This document shows positions 50,152-61,978 of a stretch of 64,000 bases of DNA, piece by piece. Each line of letters begins with the position of its first letter. Position 1 is the stretch's first letter. Source of the DNA: Ampullaceana balthica (lineage: Eukaryota; Mollusca; Gastropoda; Lymnaeidae). The notes beneath the pieces are model-generated. The model was not told the origin of the DNA. It saw only the letters and a program-made list of their open reading frames with translations, and did not search any database. Both the position numbers and the translations under genes were made by a program. Location of the stretch: contig CALYLW010000067.1 in the NCBI GenBank assembly GCA_944989445.1, positions 1,870,938 to 1,934,937 of the forward strand. Reading direction: 5' to 3'.

Positions 50152-52526
50152 TCTATACTAATAAAAGGCAAAGCCCTCACTGACTCACTGACTGACTGAT
50201 TCATCACTAATTCTCCAACTTCCCGTGTAGGTAGAAGCATGAAACTTTGGGAAGTTGTCGAGTAGCCTCTCGCGACGAAAATTGGAGTAAAAGAATTTTA
50301 AAAATAACACTCATGGGGGCCGGGGGCCCAAAAACGTTTTTTTTCCTTATATGGCCTATATTAAATTTGAAAATCACCAATTCTCCTATTTCCCGAGTAG
50401 GCAGAAGCATGAAACTTTGGGAAGTTGTTGAGTACAATCCCGCGATGGTAACGGGAGAAAAAATATTTAAATTATCACTTCCTGGGGGCCGGGGGCCCAA
50501 ATGAAGTTTTTTCCTTTAATGAGCTATATAAAAACTAAAAATCACTAATTCTCCTATTTCCCGTGTAGGTAGAAGCATGAAACACTTGGTAGTTGATAAG
50601 CACACTTCCGCGATGGTAACAAGCGAAAAAAATATCTAAAATAACATTTAATGGGGTCCGGGGGCCCAAATGTAGTTTTTTTCTTATATAAAAAAACTGA
50701 CTCATCACTAATTCTCCAACTTCCCGTGTAGGTATTAGCATGAAACTTTAAGAACTTGCTGAGTACACTCTCTCAACGATAAGTGGCTAATAAGAATTTT
50801 AAAATTCACACTGTTGGGGGCCCGCGGCCCAAAAATGCTTTTTTTCCTTATATGGACTATATAGAATATGAAATCACTAATTTTCTCATTTCTCGAGTAG
50901 GCAAAAGCATGAAACTTTGGGAAGTTGTTGAGTACAATCCGGCGATGGTAACGGGAGAAAAAATATTTAAATTATCACTTCCTGGGGGCCGGGGCCCCAA
51001 ATTAAGTTTTTTCCTTATATGAGCTTTATAAAAACTAAAAATCACTAATTCTCCTATTTCCCGTGTAGGTAGAAGCATGAAACTTGGGGTAGTTGTTAAG
51101 TACACTTCCACGATGGTAACAGGTAAAAACAATATTTAAATTATCACTTAATGGGGGCCGGGGGCCCAAATGTAGTTTCTTCTTATATTAAAACAGACTC
51201 ATCACTAATCTCGGATTTACCGCGTAGGTAGAAGCATGAAACTTTGGGAAGAGTAGTTTTAAGTACACTTTCACGATGGTAACAGGTAAAAACAATATTT
51301 AAATTATCACTTACTGGGGGCCGGGGGCCAAAATGTAGTCTTTTCTTATATTAAAACTGACTCATCACTAATTCTCGGACTTCCCGTGTATGTAGAAGCA
51401 TGAAACCTTGGGAAGTTATCAAGTAGCCTCTCTCGACGACAAATGGCGAAAAAGAATTTATAAATTCAGCTTCATGGGGGCCGGGGGCCCAAAATCTTTT
51501 TTTCCCCTTCCATTTGCTATATAAACATTTGAAAATCACTAATCCTCCTATTTCCCGAGTAGGTAGAAGCATGAAACTTTGGGAAGTTGTTGAGTACACT
51601 TCCGCGATGGTAATAGGCGAAAAAATATTCAAAATTTCACTTACTGGGGCCCAGGGGCCAAAATGTAGTTTTTTCCTTATATGAGTTATATAAAAACTGA
51701 AAATCACTAAATCTCCTAATTCCTGTGTAGGAAGTAGCATGAAACTTTGAGTAGTTGTTAAGTAACATTCTGCGATGGTAACAGGTTAAAAAACTATCTA
51801 GATTATCACTTACTGGGGGCCGGGGGCCAAAATGTAGTTTTCTTCTTATATAAAAAACTGACTCATCACTAATTCTCCAATTTCTCGTGTTAGTAGCAGC
51901 ATGAAACTTTGGAGAGTTGTTAAGTACACTTCCGCAATGGTAACAGGTGAAAAAGAATTTTGAAATTCACACTCATGGAGGCCGGGGGCCCAAAAACGTT
52001 TTTTTTCCTCATTCTGGCTTTATAAAAAATAAAAATCCCTTATTCTCCTATTTCCCGAGAAGGTAGAAGCATGAAACTTTGGGTAGTTGTTGGATAACAT
52101 TCCGCGATGGTAACAGGTGGAACAATTATATAAATTATCACATAACGGGGGCCGGGGGCCGAAATGTAATTTTTTTTCTTATATGAGCTATATAAAAACT
52201 GAAAATCACTAATTCTCCTATTTCTCGTGTAGGTGGAAGCATGAAACTTTGGGCGGTTGTTGAGTACCCCGCAATGGTAGCAGACGGAGAAAAATTAAAT
52301 TATCAGCTCGATAGGTTCACGGGAAGTGTGTCATTTTTTTACTTTTCGTTTTTGTTTTTCTGCGGGACTACAACAGACAGACAGACAAGACGGTGAAGTT
52401 AATATATGTATTATATCCATCATGATCCATTTTGAAATCAATTTGTGTTTTGAATTTGTGTTACGCGGGTTCTCAATGCTTACTGAAATCCTAATTTACC
52501 GCAGCAAAGCGCGGGTATTTTGCTAG
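50152..52526 (+). mobile_element. Non-autonomous Helitron-like element with internal tandem modules
   Basis: 5' TCTATACTAATAAAAGGC, 3' end AAAGCGCGGGTATTTTGCTAG. The 3' end has a small hairpin (TACCGC / GCGGGTA) before CTAG, and A and T flank the insert, as in Helitrons. The interior is about 12 modules of roughly 170 bp, each with TCACTAATTCTCC, AGCATGAAACTTTGGG, CGATGGTAACAGG and GGGGGCCGGGGGCC. No Rep or helicase coding. Confidence 0.8.
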
Positions 52527-52655
52527 TTTCAAATAAATCCCAAATTAATAATAACTCTTGGATGGTGACTGCTTTCTTCATTACAAAATACCTATCAATA
52601 AACTGTATTCCCCTCCGACAGCTGTTCCAATCATGTTTTGAATCAATTAGAATTA

Positions 52656-52948
52656 CGTGATATATATTACCTTTCATATCATTAAGTAATATATATTACC
52701 TTTCATATCATTAAGTAATATATATTACCTTTCATATCATTAAGTAATATATATTACCTTTCATATCATTAAGTAATATATATTACCTTTCATATCATTA
52801 AGTAATATATATTACCTTTCATATCATTAAGTAATATATATTACCTTTCATATCATTAAGTAATATATATTACCTTTCATATCATTAAGTAATATATATT
52901 ACCTTTCATATCATTAAGTAATATATATTACCTTTCATATCATAAGTA
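52656..52948. repeat. 29-bp minisatellite
   Basis: Ten almost perfect copies of TAATATATATTACCTTTCAT plus ATCATTAAG; the last lacks one T. The homogeneity suggests recent expansion. Confidence 0.95.
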
Positions 52949-52949
52949 A

Positions 52950-54276
52950 CCCATTTTCTCCAGAGAATAGATGCTAGAAGGCATATTCATTCTAGAATTC
53001 AAACGATGGAAATTTTCTCTGGCATGTTGCGGGTGGCTTGTCAGAAAGGATATTATTTCAGGCTTTGAGCATCTTTCTACTATTTAACACTTTGTAAAAT
53101 ATATTTGACGAACATGTGCTATTATTGTGATCCTTTACTCACCCTGTGTCTCCAGATATTTCGCCCATTAGCTGATTCCATGGAAGTTGGGCACTTAGAA
53201 AATGACAAGTTGAACAGCGAGCAGCAAATTAGTAAGACGATTCGTTGATGTTCTTTTAATAATCTATAACCCAACAACGCCGTTGAGGACCTCCCCCCCC
53301 CGGGGTTAAATCCCACCAGCGGCCCCCTTCGCAACGCCACTGGGTGTGGTAGTCTAAAGGGATTATTTTAGCCCCAAATTCTAAATTTAGCATATGTATT
53401 CTCTTATGACCTAAAATATATTTACATAACTAAATTATAATATAATCTTCATTTAAAAAAAATTAATTCTTGAGTAAATAATCACGTGACTGTGTTAGGC
53501 GGACAGGTATCAGATATCATGTGCATTTCGGCGCACACATAGGCTAAGCTTAGTTTCGCTGGTGTCCACATAGATTCTTTATGTATAAAAATAGACGCAA
53601 TACCTAAGGATTAATGTTTAGATTGACAATAGGCCCAATCTTGTCATGAGCCATGGCTAAACTGAATTTAAATTTAACATACTCAAGCTGTCATCTAAGG
53701 AATTAAATCAAATAGCTTTCTTTAAAAAGTAAAATCCTAGAGTTTAAATATAATCTTAAAAGATGGTCACCGAACACGGCTGAATGTTTTGTCAACAACT
53801 TTAGTAGATTTGAAAGTTCACAAATCCCACTGCTTTATGTCAAATGTTGTATGTCATCTCTATTTAATCACGGTGCATTGATGCTGATGTCAACTCCATC
53901 TCGGGCCTCCAATACATCTCGTACCATCAGTCAAACGAACAGAGTAGATCACCTGAACTCAGATCTCTTAGCAGATGTAGTTTTCTGTACTCTCATATCT
54001 GTGCAGTTCTGTAAAACTTCTTATGACTTAAAGTTAAACATACATTATATTATATTTATTTATTTTTTATTTTTTTCGTTTCATAGTTCCATCAATTTAT
54101 AAACAATTACTTCTCACTTAAGTTTGATCTTCTTGAAATAAAATTTAAAAATTAATAACTAAAAATGTAAAAGAAATGAGAGAGGAATTTATTTGCACTA
54201 TGTATTCACACTATTTCATTAGCCGAAATTTGTGTCCGAAACCAACAAAAAAAGATATCTTACAATTGAGACAAAG
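52950..54276. other. Spacer between genes D and E
   Basis: No supported exon. The phrase AACGCCACTG at about 53332-53341 resembles a hAT end, with no partner identified. The last bases before 54277 would be gene E 3' UTR. Confidence 0.4.
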
Positions 54277-57200
54277 TTAACACTCTTTAGACATACCGTA
54301 CACGGACAAAGGTGGTGCGCTTGGAATGCGCACCGCACTGAATGATTGTCTGTTAGGCGCTTCCGGTTCTCCCATCGAGCGACACACTAACGGTTTATAT
54401 GCAGGGGACGCCATGGTGGTGTAGGCTGGTAGCTTTGGAGTTTGAGAACCACTTGTATATGTGTAGGGGGGGCGGCTCCGAAGCACCGGGCACTCCAATG
54501 TTGGGATAGGTAAATGGACGTCCATCAAAGATCTTCCTGGGCGCGAAGGCAGCTGGTTTAGACGTGTCTGGTCTAATGATACGTGGGGGCGCCGGGATCC
54601 GCGGGGCGAATGGCGCTCCGTGGTAAGGCTGCATCAGCGGATATGTGTAGCAATCAGGTCCAAAGTAAGGGTATGTTTGGGCCTCCACATACTGGGTCAG
54701 CGGCACACTGCTACACACCGTGGTTATGTAGGTTTGCTTCTTAATGGGGTGGCGAATTGATGATACGGGGGCTGGGGGGCGGGAATTGTTGTCATTTATT
54801 AATTAATGCTCTTGAAGGTGGTTCACGTTTTAAAATTTAAATAGTTTTTCCTACTTTCAATCAGTTATAAAATAAATAAATAAATATATATACATTTATT
54901 AATTAATGCTCTTGAAAGTGGTTCACGTTTTTAAAATGTAAATGGTTTTTCCTCCTTTCAATCAAATAAATTATAAAATAAATAAATATAAGATGGATTT
55001 TAGAAAGATATGATTCCATAAGTTCATCATATCACACATTCATACGGACCAACTTTGGAATCTGTTTAAAAAGGGAACTAACGATTTTGCATTATATTCA
55101 ATAACAATTTCATGGTTACAGAAAATTTATTGAAGAAATTAGTTTTATTAAAGGACTTTTGATCAAATAAACTTTGTTAGAATGGTAGCTTGTTCGTGAA
55201 GTAATTTAATGAAACTGATGGTAAATAGTAACACACATATAATTATTCAATTGCATTCCATGTAAAACTTTCATATCCTAGCTACAACATATTTCGGGAC
55301 AAACTTTCAATCGAAATACAAATTACACAAACGACGCGTGTATTTATACAATAAATGTAAACATTTACACCTATAAAGCTTTACGTTTATTAGCCGAAAT
55401 ATTTGTCTTAAACTAAAGACCATAATATTTTACAATTAAGACAAATTTAACACTCTTTAGACAGAACGCGCACGGACAAAATGTTGACGTCAGATTTACA
55501 TTAAATCGTGTATCCATTACGCACGTATATGTGTAACTTAAGAGTTACATGAGTAACCATGCAGAGGTATATATTATATATATATATATATTATTTTATA
55601 GTAACCTGTTAGGTATAGATGACGCTTGAATGGTGCATATCCCAATGTTATTGTTTTTACTGTAATAAAGTGTGTGCTCATGTTACATGTTATCTCTTCA
55701 TTTAATAGCGTATGTAAGCCAGAGGAGTCACTAGGGTGTGGGATACGGACCGCACCGGATGACACCATCACAAGAGGTGACAACAAAGTGTAAAATTATA
55801 TATATTCCCGTTATTAAGCCCAGACGGCTGGATAGCGAATTCAATAGTGCGCTCGCCTCACAAGCTGAGGGGCGTGGAATCTAGCCCACGTTAAAGCCAC
55901 AATAAAAATGTTGATGTATGACTATTGCTAAAAAGTCCTCCGCTGACCTGGAGATGAGATGGGCGCCGCTAGGTCTACCAAGCCCCGAGAAAGTTCTAAT
56001 GGAAACATTAGAACCCTCTACGACCACGAGATTATGGGACACGTACAAAGAAGGCACAGGCAGACTCAGAGGAGATCTATGTGGTAATTAGTGATGGGTG
56101 ACACCATGAGCTACCGCACTGGGTGACCCTGACACCAACCCTAGTGACGCCTCTGATGTAAGCACAAACATTGGCATCTACTTTACGCCTGTTTTATAGT
56201 TTACACTTTTTATCAATTTTACACTTGCTATCTACTCGGGCTTATATATCTTACGCCGTAGCATCTTTTTTACATTGGAAACCATTATATTAAACTGAAA
56301 ACTCGTAGTTACTGCCCTTTGTTTTAGAACTCACCAGGAATCTGTCCAGCCGCACGTGCTCCTGTATGTTTCTGACATTTCTTGTAGAGATAGTCTGAGA
56401 TGGCTATGACGCACAGAATGCCGAATAGAGCAGCAGTGAATATCGCTCCAAGCAGCGTGGGTCTGTCATGAGTTGGACTTAAAACATCATCAAATGGGTA
56501 CGAAGGATCTCTAACATATACGAACTACCATATTGTCATTTTAATATCCCTCACATATGATCACTCCCATATAGTCACTCACAGAATCGCAAAGACACAG
56601 ATAATAAAAATATAAATTTGTTCTTCTTTAAGATTTTTTTAAAACTCTTTTTTATATCTGTCACATAGTAAATGATTTCGAGTTTAAATTATCCAGCTAA
56701 TCAGTGGGGAATATTTACATTATATCCACTTAATCAGTTATGAATCTTTACATTATACCCACTTAATTAATAAAACAACAATACGCTATATCCACTTCCT
56801 TAGTAATATAACATTTTTTATGTATTCAGGAGCCATGTATTGAGACAACTTTAATATGTGTATCCAATTGAATAGTGAGACATTCTTTATGCATCAATTT
56901 ATTTATATCCTCTGTCTAGGACAGCAGTGCTTAATATTCACTTCCTTACCGAGACAACACTACTTGATCTATCCACTTACGCACTAAGACAGCACTACTT
57001 GATGTATTAACTTACGGACTAAGACAGCACTACTTGATGTATTAACTTACGCACTAAGACAGCACTACTTGATGTATTAACTTACGGACTAAGGCAGCAC
57101 TACTTGATGTATTAACTTACGCACTAAGGCAGCACTACTTGATGTATTAACTTACGGACTAAGGCAGCACTACTTGATGTATTAACTTACGCACTAAGAC

Positions 57201-60043
57201 AGCACTACTTGATGTATTAACTTACGCACTAAGACAGCACTACTTGATGTATTAACTTACGGACTAAGACAGCACTACTTGATGTATTAACTTACGGACT
57301 AAGACAGCACTACTTGATGTATTAACTTACGCACTAAGACAGCACTACTTGATGTATTAACTTACGCACTAAGACAGCACTACTTGATGTATTAACTTAC
57401 GCGACTAAGACAGCACTACTTGATGTATTAACTTACGGACTAAGACAGCACTACTTGATGTATTAACTTACGGACTAAGACAGCACTACTTGATGTATTA
57501 ACTTACGGACTAAGACAGCACTACTTGATGTATTACACTTACGCACTAAGACAGCACTACTTGATGTATTAACTTACGCACTAAGACAGCACTACTTGAT
57601 GTATTAACTTACGCACTAAGACAGCACTACTTGATGTATTAACTTACGCACTAAGACAGCACTACTTGATGTATACACTTACGCACTAAGACAGCACTAC
57701 TTGATGTATTAACTTACGCACTAAGACAGCACTACTTGATGTATTAACTTACGCACTAAGACAGCACTACTTGATGTATTAACTTACGGACTAAGACAGC
57801 ACTACTTGATGTATTAACTTACGGACTAAGACAGCACTACTTGATGTATTAACTTACGGACTAAGACAGCACTACTTGATGTATTAACTTACGGACTAAG
57901 ACAGCACTACTTGATGTATTAACTTACGGACTAAGACAGCACTACTTGATGTATTAACTTACGGACTAAGACAGCACTACTTGATGTATTAACTTACGGA
58001 CTAAGACAGCACTACTTGATGTATTAACTTACGCACTAAGACAGCACTACTTGATGTATTAACTTACGCACTAAGACAGCACTACTTGATGTATTAACTT
58101 ACGCACTAAGACAGCACTACTTGATGTATTAACTTACGCACTAAGACAGCACTACTTGATGTATTAACTTACGCACTAAGACAGCACTACTTGATGTATT
58201 AACTTACGCACTAAGACAGCACTACTTGATGTATTAACTTACGCACTAAGACAGCACTACTTGATGTATTAACTTACGCACTAAGACAGCACTACTTGAT
58301 GTATTAACTTACGGACTAAGACAGCACTACTTGATGTATTAACTTACGGACTAAGACAGCACTACTTGATGTATTAACTTACGCACTAAGACAGCACTAC
58401 TTGATGTATTAACTTACGCACTAAGACAGCACTACTTGATGTATTAACTTACGCACTAAGACAGCACTACTTGATGTATTAACTTACGGACTAAGACAGC
58501 ACTACTTGATGTATTAACTTACGCACTAAGACAGCACTACTTGATGTATTAACTTACGCACTAAGACAGCACTACTTGATGTATTAACTTACGCACTAAG
58601 ACAGCACTACTTGATGTATTAACTTACGCACTAAGACAGCACTACTTGATGTATTAACTTACGGACTAAGACAGCACTACTTGATGTATTAACTTACGGA
58701 CTAAGACAGCACTACTTGATGTATTAACTTACGGACTAAGACAGCACTACTTGATGTATTAACTTACGCACTAAGACAGCACTACTTGATGTATTAACTT
58801 ACGCACTAAGACAGCACTACTTGATGTATTAACTTACGCACTAAGACAGCACTACTTGATGTATTAACTTACGCACTAAGACAGCACTACTTGATGTATT
58901 AACTTACGCACTAAGACAGCACTACTTGATGTATTAACTTACGCACTAAGACAGCACTACTTGATGTATTAACTTACGCACTAAGACAGCACTACTTGAT
59001 GTATTAACTTACGCACTAAGACAGCACTACTTGATGTATTAACTTACGCACTAAGACAGCACTACTTGATGTATTAACTTACGGACTAAGACAGCACTAC
59101 TTGATGTATTAACTTACGCACTAAGACAGCACTACTTGATGTATTAACTTACGGACTAAGACAGCACTACTTGATGTATTAACTTACGCACTAAGACAGC
59201 ACTACTTGATGTATTAACTTACGGACTAAGACAGCACTACTTGATGTATTAACTTACGCACTAAGACAGCACTACTTGATCTATCCACTTACGCACTAAG
59301 ACAGCACTACTTGATGTATTAACTTACGCACTAAGACAGCACTACTTGATGTATTAACTTACGGACTAAGACAGCACTACTTGATGTATTAACTTACGGA
59401 CTAAGACAGCACTACTTGATGTATTAACTTACGCACTAAGACAGCACTACTTGATGTATTAACTTACGGACTAAGGCAGCACTACTTGATGTATTAACTT
59501 ACGCACTAAGACAGCACTACTTGATGTATTAACTTACGCACTAAGACAGCACTACTTGATGTATTAACTTACGGACTAAGACAGCACTACTTGATGTATT
59601 AACTTACGGACTAAGACAGCACTACTTGATGTATTAACTTACGCACTAAGACAGCACTACTTGATGTATTAACTTACGCACTAAGACAGCACTACTTGAT
59701 GTATTAACTTACGCGCTAAGACAGCACTACTTGATGTATTAATTTACGGACTAAGACAGCACTACTTGGTGTATTAACTTACGGACTAAGACAGCACTAC
59801 TTGATGTATTAACTTACGGACTAAGACAGCACTACTTGATGTATCAACTTACGGACTAAGACAGCACTACTTGATGTATTAACTTACGCACTAAGACAGC
59901 ACTACTTGATGTATTAACTTACGCACTAAGACAGCAGTACTCTCTTCCCACTGAACCACAGCAGCCATGTTCACAACGGAAGGTGATGTTCTTAACTTCC
60001 GTGCCATAGTTTGGGGCATAACGTAGAACACATACTTCCTTGC
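54277..60043 (-). CDS. Gene E: CYYR1/Shisa-like protein, exons 2-4, tail frameshifted
   Basis: On the - strand: exon 2 60043-59923, exon 3 56462-56335, exon 4 54771-54277. Exon 2 follows TTTCTCTACAG and encodes a single early Cys (EVCVLR), then RCEHGCCG, YCC and LS, ending at GTAAGT in phase 2. Exon 3 encodes the helix LLGAIFTAALFGILCVIAIS and a basic stretch YKKCQKH, ending at GTGAGT in phase 1. Exon 4 enters in phase 1 and is rich in Pro and Tyr. As written, its frame reaches a stop at 54395. After a 7-C run (54466-54472) the next frame instead continues Pro/Tyr-rich through PPPY to a stop at 54277, so a one-base frameshift or assembly error in the homopolymer is likely. Exon 1 was not found; it may lie upstream or beyond the window. 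Intron 2 is almost entirely a splice-donor minisatellite. Confidence 0.75.
54790..54965. repeat. Local direct duplication of about 105 bp
   Basis: ATTTATTAATTAATGCTCTT and GTGGTTCACGTTTT then ATGGTTTTTCCTCC-type sequence occur twice (about 54794-54870 and 54894-54970), just upstream of gene E exon 4 in intron 3. Confidence 0.75.
55380..55500 (-). pseudogene. Decayed second copy of the gene E 3' end
   Basis: ATTAGCCGAAAT, TTACAATTAAGACAAATTTAAC and ACTCTTTAGACA...CACGGACAAA repeat the sequence around 54220-54310, where the gene E stop and 3' UTR lie. Upstream exon sequence has been lost. It lies inside gene E intron 3. Confidence 0.6.
55720..56155. mobile_element. hAT-like MITE with a nested SINE
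   Basis: Termini CAGAGGAGTCACTAGGG and, inverted, CAGAGGCGTCACTAGGG, with perfect 8-bp duplications ATGTAAGC (55712-55719, 56156-56163). A type A SINE is nested inside. Confidence 0.88.
55823..56050 (+). mobile_element. tRNA-derived SINE type A
   Basis: Same head and body as 7432-7670: CGGCTGGATAGCGAA, GCGCTCGCCTCACAAGC, CCTCCGCTGACCTGGAGA, TTCTAATGGAAACATTAGAA. Confidence 0.8.
56941..59935 (-). repeat. 35-bp minisatellite built from the exon 2 / intron 2 boundary of gene E
   Basis: About 85 near-identical 35-bp units fill most of intron 2. On the - strand each unit holds the last 19 bases of exon 2 (18 of 19 identical) followed by the first 16 bases of the intron, including GTAAGT. The unit nearest the exon supplies the real donor at 59922/59923. 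Main variants are CTTAGTGC and CTTAGTCC before GTAAGT; a few units have one-base indels. Confidence 0.92.
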
Positions 60044-60063
60044 CTGTAGAGAAACAACAAGAA

Positions 60064-60265
60064 AATACAACACGGACAATACAACACGGACAATACATCA
60101 CGGACAACACAACGTGGACAAAACACCACGGATCACAAGTTGTTCACAACACGGACAATACAAGAGGACACTACAACATGGGCAATACAACACGGAATGG
60201 ACAATAAAACACGGCCAATCCAACACGGAATATACAACACGGATAATCCAATACGGACAATACAA
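60064..60265. repeat. Degenerate 14-bp repeat upstream of gene E exon 2
   Basis: Imperfect repeats of AATACAACACGGAC, decaying toward 60265. It lies upstream (on the - strand) of the exon 2 acceptor. Confidence 0.8.
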
Positions 60266-61147
60266 CTCGATAGAATTAATTCCTTTTACAATCTTCTTCC
60301 TATTTTTTTCTTAATTTGCATTTTTAATTGCATTGTCTCTCTTCCACTTAGTTCATCACATTAATTCTCTCAAGCTTGGTCTCATTTAAACGTCTTACAA
60401 ACTGTTAGTCACACATAGATATATATACACATTAAAAGTTAGTATTAACACTATATTGACTATAACTTTTATAATTTTATTTTTAAAAATCATTTATGTA
60501 AATGAAATCACTGTTACAGTGTGAGAAATACGTCATTATTTACACAGTTACCATTTAAATCCCGAGAAACGGTTGGTTTTGTCATAATTCTGAAAATTTC
60601 CCACGAAGCTGTTAAAACCCTATCATTTCAATTTATTTTAGTTGGCTGTTGAGAAGATTATAACAAGATTAGAGCCCTTGAAATCTAAAGACTGACTCTC
60701 TTAACGAAATAAAATAACTTGTCATCTCCTCTAACGATGCATCAGACTAAATGCGATCAGGTTATTAATTCTTTTTTTTAAAAAACATATCTATTGTATG
60801 TTAGTCATTATGTGTAATATAAATACATAAAATATTGTCATTATTGCAATTTACAAATAAAAATAAACATTATTCATTGTTTTGGGGAAAACAACCTGTT
60901 AACTTTTATTAATTGTATCAAGATAGTGCAATGTGGTGCTCAAAGCACCGAATAAATGAATGCACACCCAATTGTCGAACTTGTTTAAACCCAAAAGTAA
61001 CGATGAAGCAGTTGTGTTATTTATTTAACGCACCAAGAGTAAAAAGTCGAGACTTCCACACAATTTGATTAAGTATAGTGACCTCGAGGAGGTGTACAAA
61101 AAGGAGAGGTATAAAGTGTTATAAGGTAAGACAGGAGGAGAAGTGAA
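60266..61147. other. AT-rich, gene E intron 1 or 5' flank
   Basis: No signal-peptide exon with a phase 1 donor was found on the - strand here. Confidence 0.4.
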
Positions 61148-61149
61148 TA

Positions 61150-61371
61150 GGGGCCCTGTGGTCGAGTGGCATGCGCGCTCAGCTAGCGTAGCGATGTTTC
61201 GAATCCCCGTGAGTCCATACCAGCTCCGAATGGCTACCTAACACTAAGCTAGAACCCTTATAGCCGTGTCTTGTGAAGGCTGTGTCACTTGCCTATAGAT
61301 TGGATTGGTCTGTGGACGCAATAATCTTCTATAAGGTAGGAGCGTCGGTATAAATAAGACACGATAGAAAA
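61150..61371 (+). mobile_element. tRNA-derived SINE type B
   Basis: The head GTGGTCGAGTGGCATGCGCG and GTTTCGAATCCCCG resemble tRNA-Leu/Ser A and B boxes; the body has CAGCTCCGAATGGCTACCTA and the tail CTTCTATAAGGTAGGAGCG. Confidence 0.78.
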
Positions 61372-61695
61372 TATAAAAATAAGTTAAATAAGCGTTTTGG
61401 GTGGGAAGGGTAGTTAATAAAACTGAAAAAGCTTATACGGTCAGATGTCAGTCTATGTCTGCCTGTAGCCTTCAAAGATTCTAAGACTGAAGCTAACAAT
61501 GAGTAACAAATTATGGTCTTTCTCAGTGGCAGATTGAGCTATAGGGCAAGGGGGCGGTTTGCCCCCCACGCCCCTGTTGGGTATAAAATGTCGCCCGCCC
61601 TCCCCCCAAAGACGCCCTCGATGAACACTAAAAAGTTGTTACTGGAACAGAAAAAGAAAGAAGAAAACTGTATGAAACTGTAATATATGGTTTGA

Positions 61696-61978
61696 TTAGT
61701 CAGGTGGTCGAGTGGCAGCGCGCTCGACTGACGTATCGATGGTAACGCGTTTGAATCCATGTGAAGGCAAGGATTTTTTCCCGGGGGCTAGGGCGTTCCT
61801 GAGTCACCCAGCTCCGAATGGGTACCTAACACTAGTTAGGCGGCTGGGTAATGCGTGGAACCCACAAAGCCGTGGCCTGTGAACGCTGCATCACTTGTCA
61901 ACAGATCATCTGTCATGGTCTGTGGACGCAATTATCTTCTGCATAGAAGGAGCGTCTGTATAGATAAGATAAGATAAG
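61696..61978 (+). mobile_element. tRNA-derived SINE type B, best copy
   Basis: Head GGTGGTCGAGTGGCAGCGCG and GTTTGAATCC; body GGCTGGGTAATGCGTGGAAC and GTGGCCTGTGAACGCTG; tail CTTCTGCATAGAAGGAGCG then AGATAAGATAAGATAAG. The tail matches the LINE at 40.5-41.5 kb. Confidence 0.84.

Noticed and set aside
61150..61760. Genuine tRNA genes
   Set aside because: The tRNA-like heads lack a full cloverleaf and are joined to SINE bodies with LINE-type tails.
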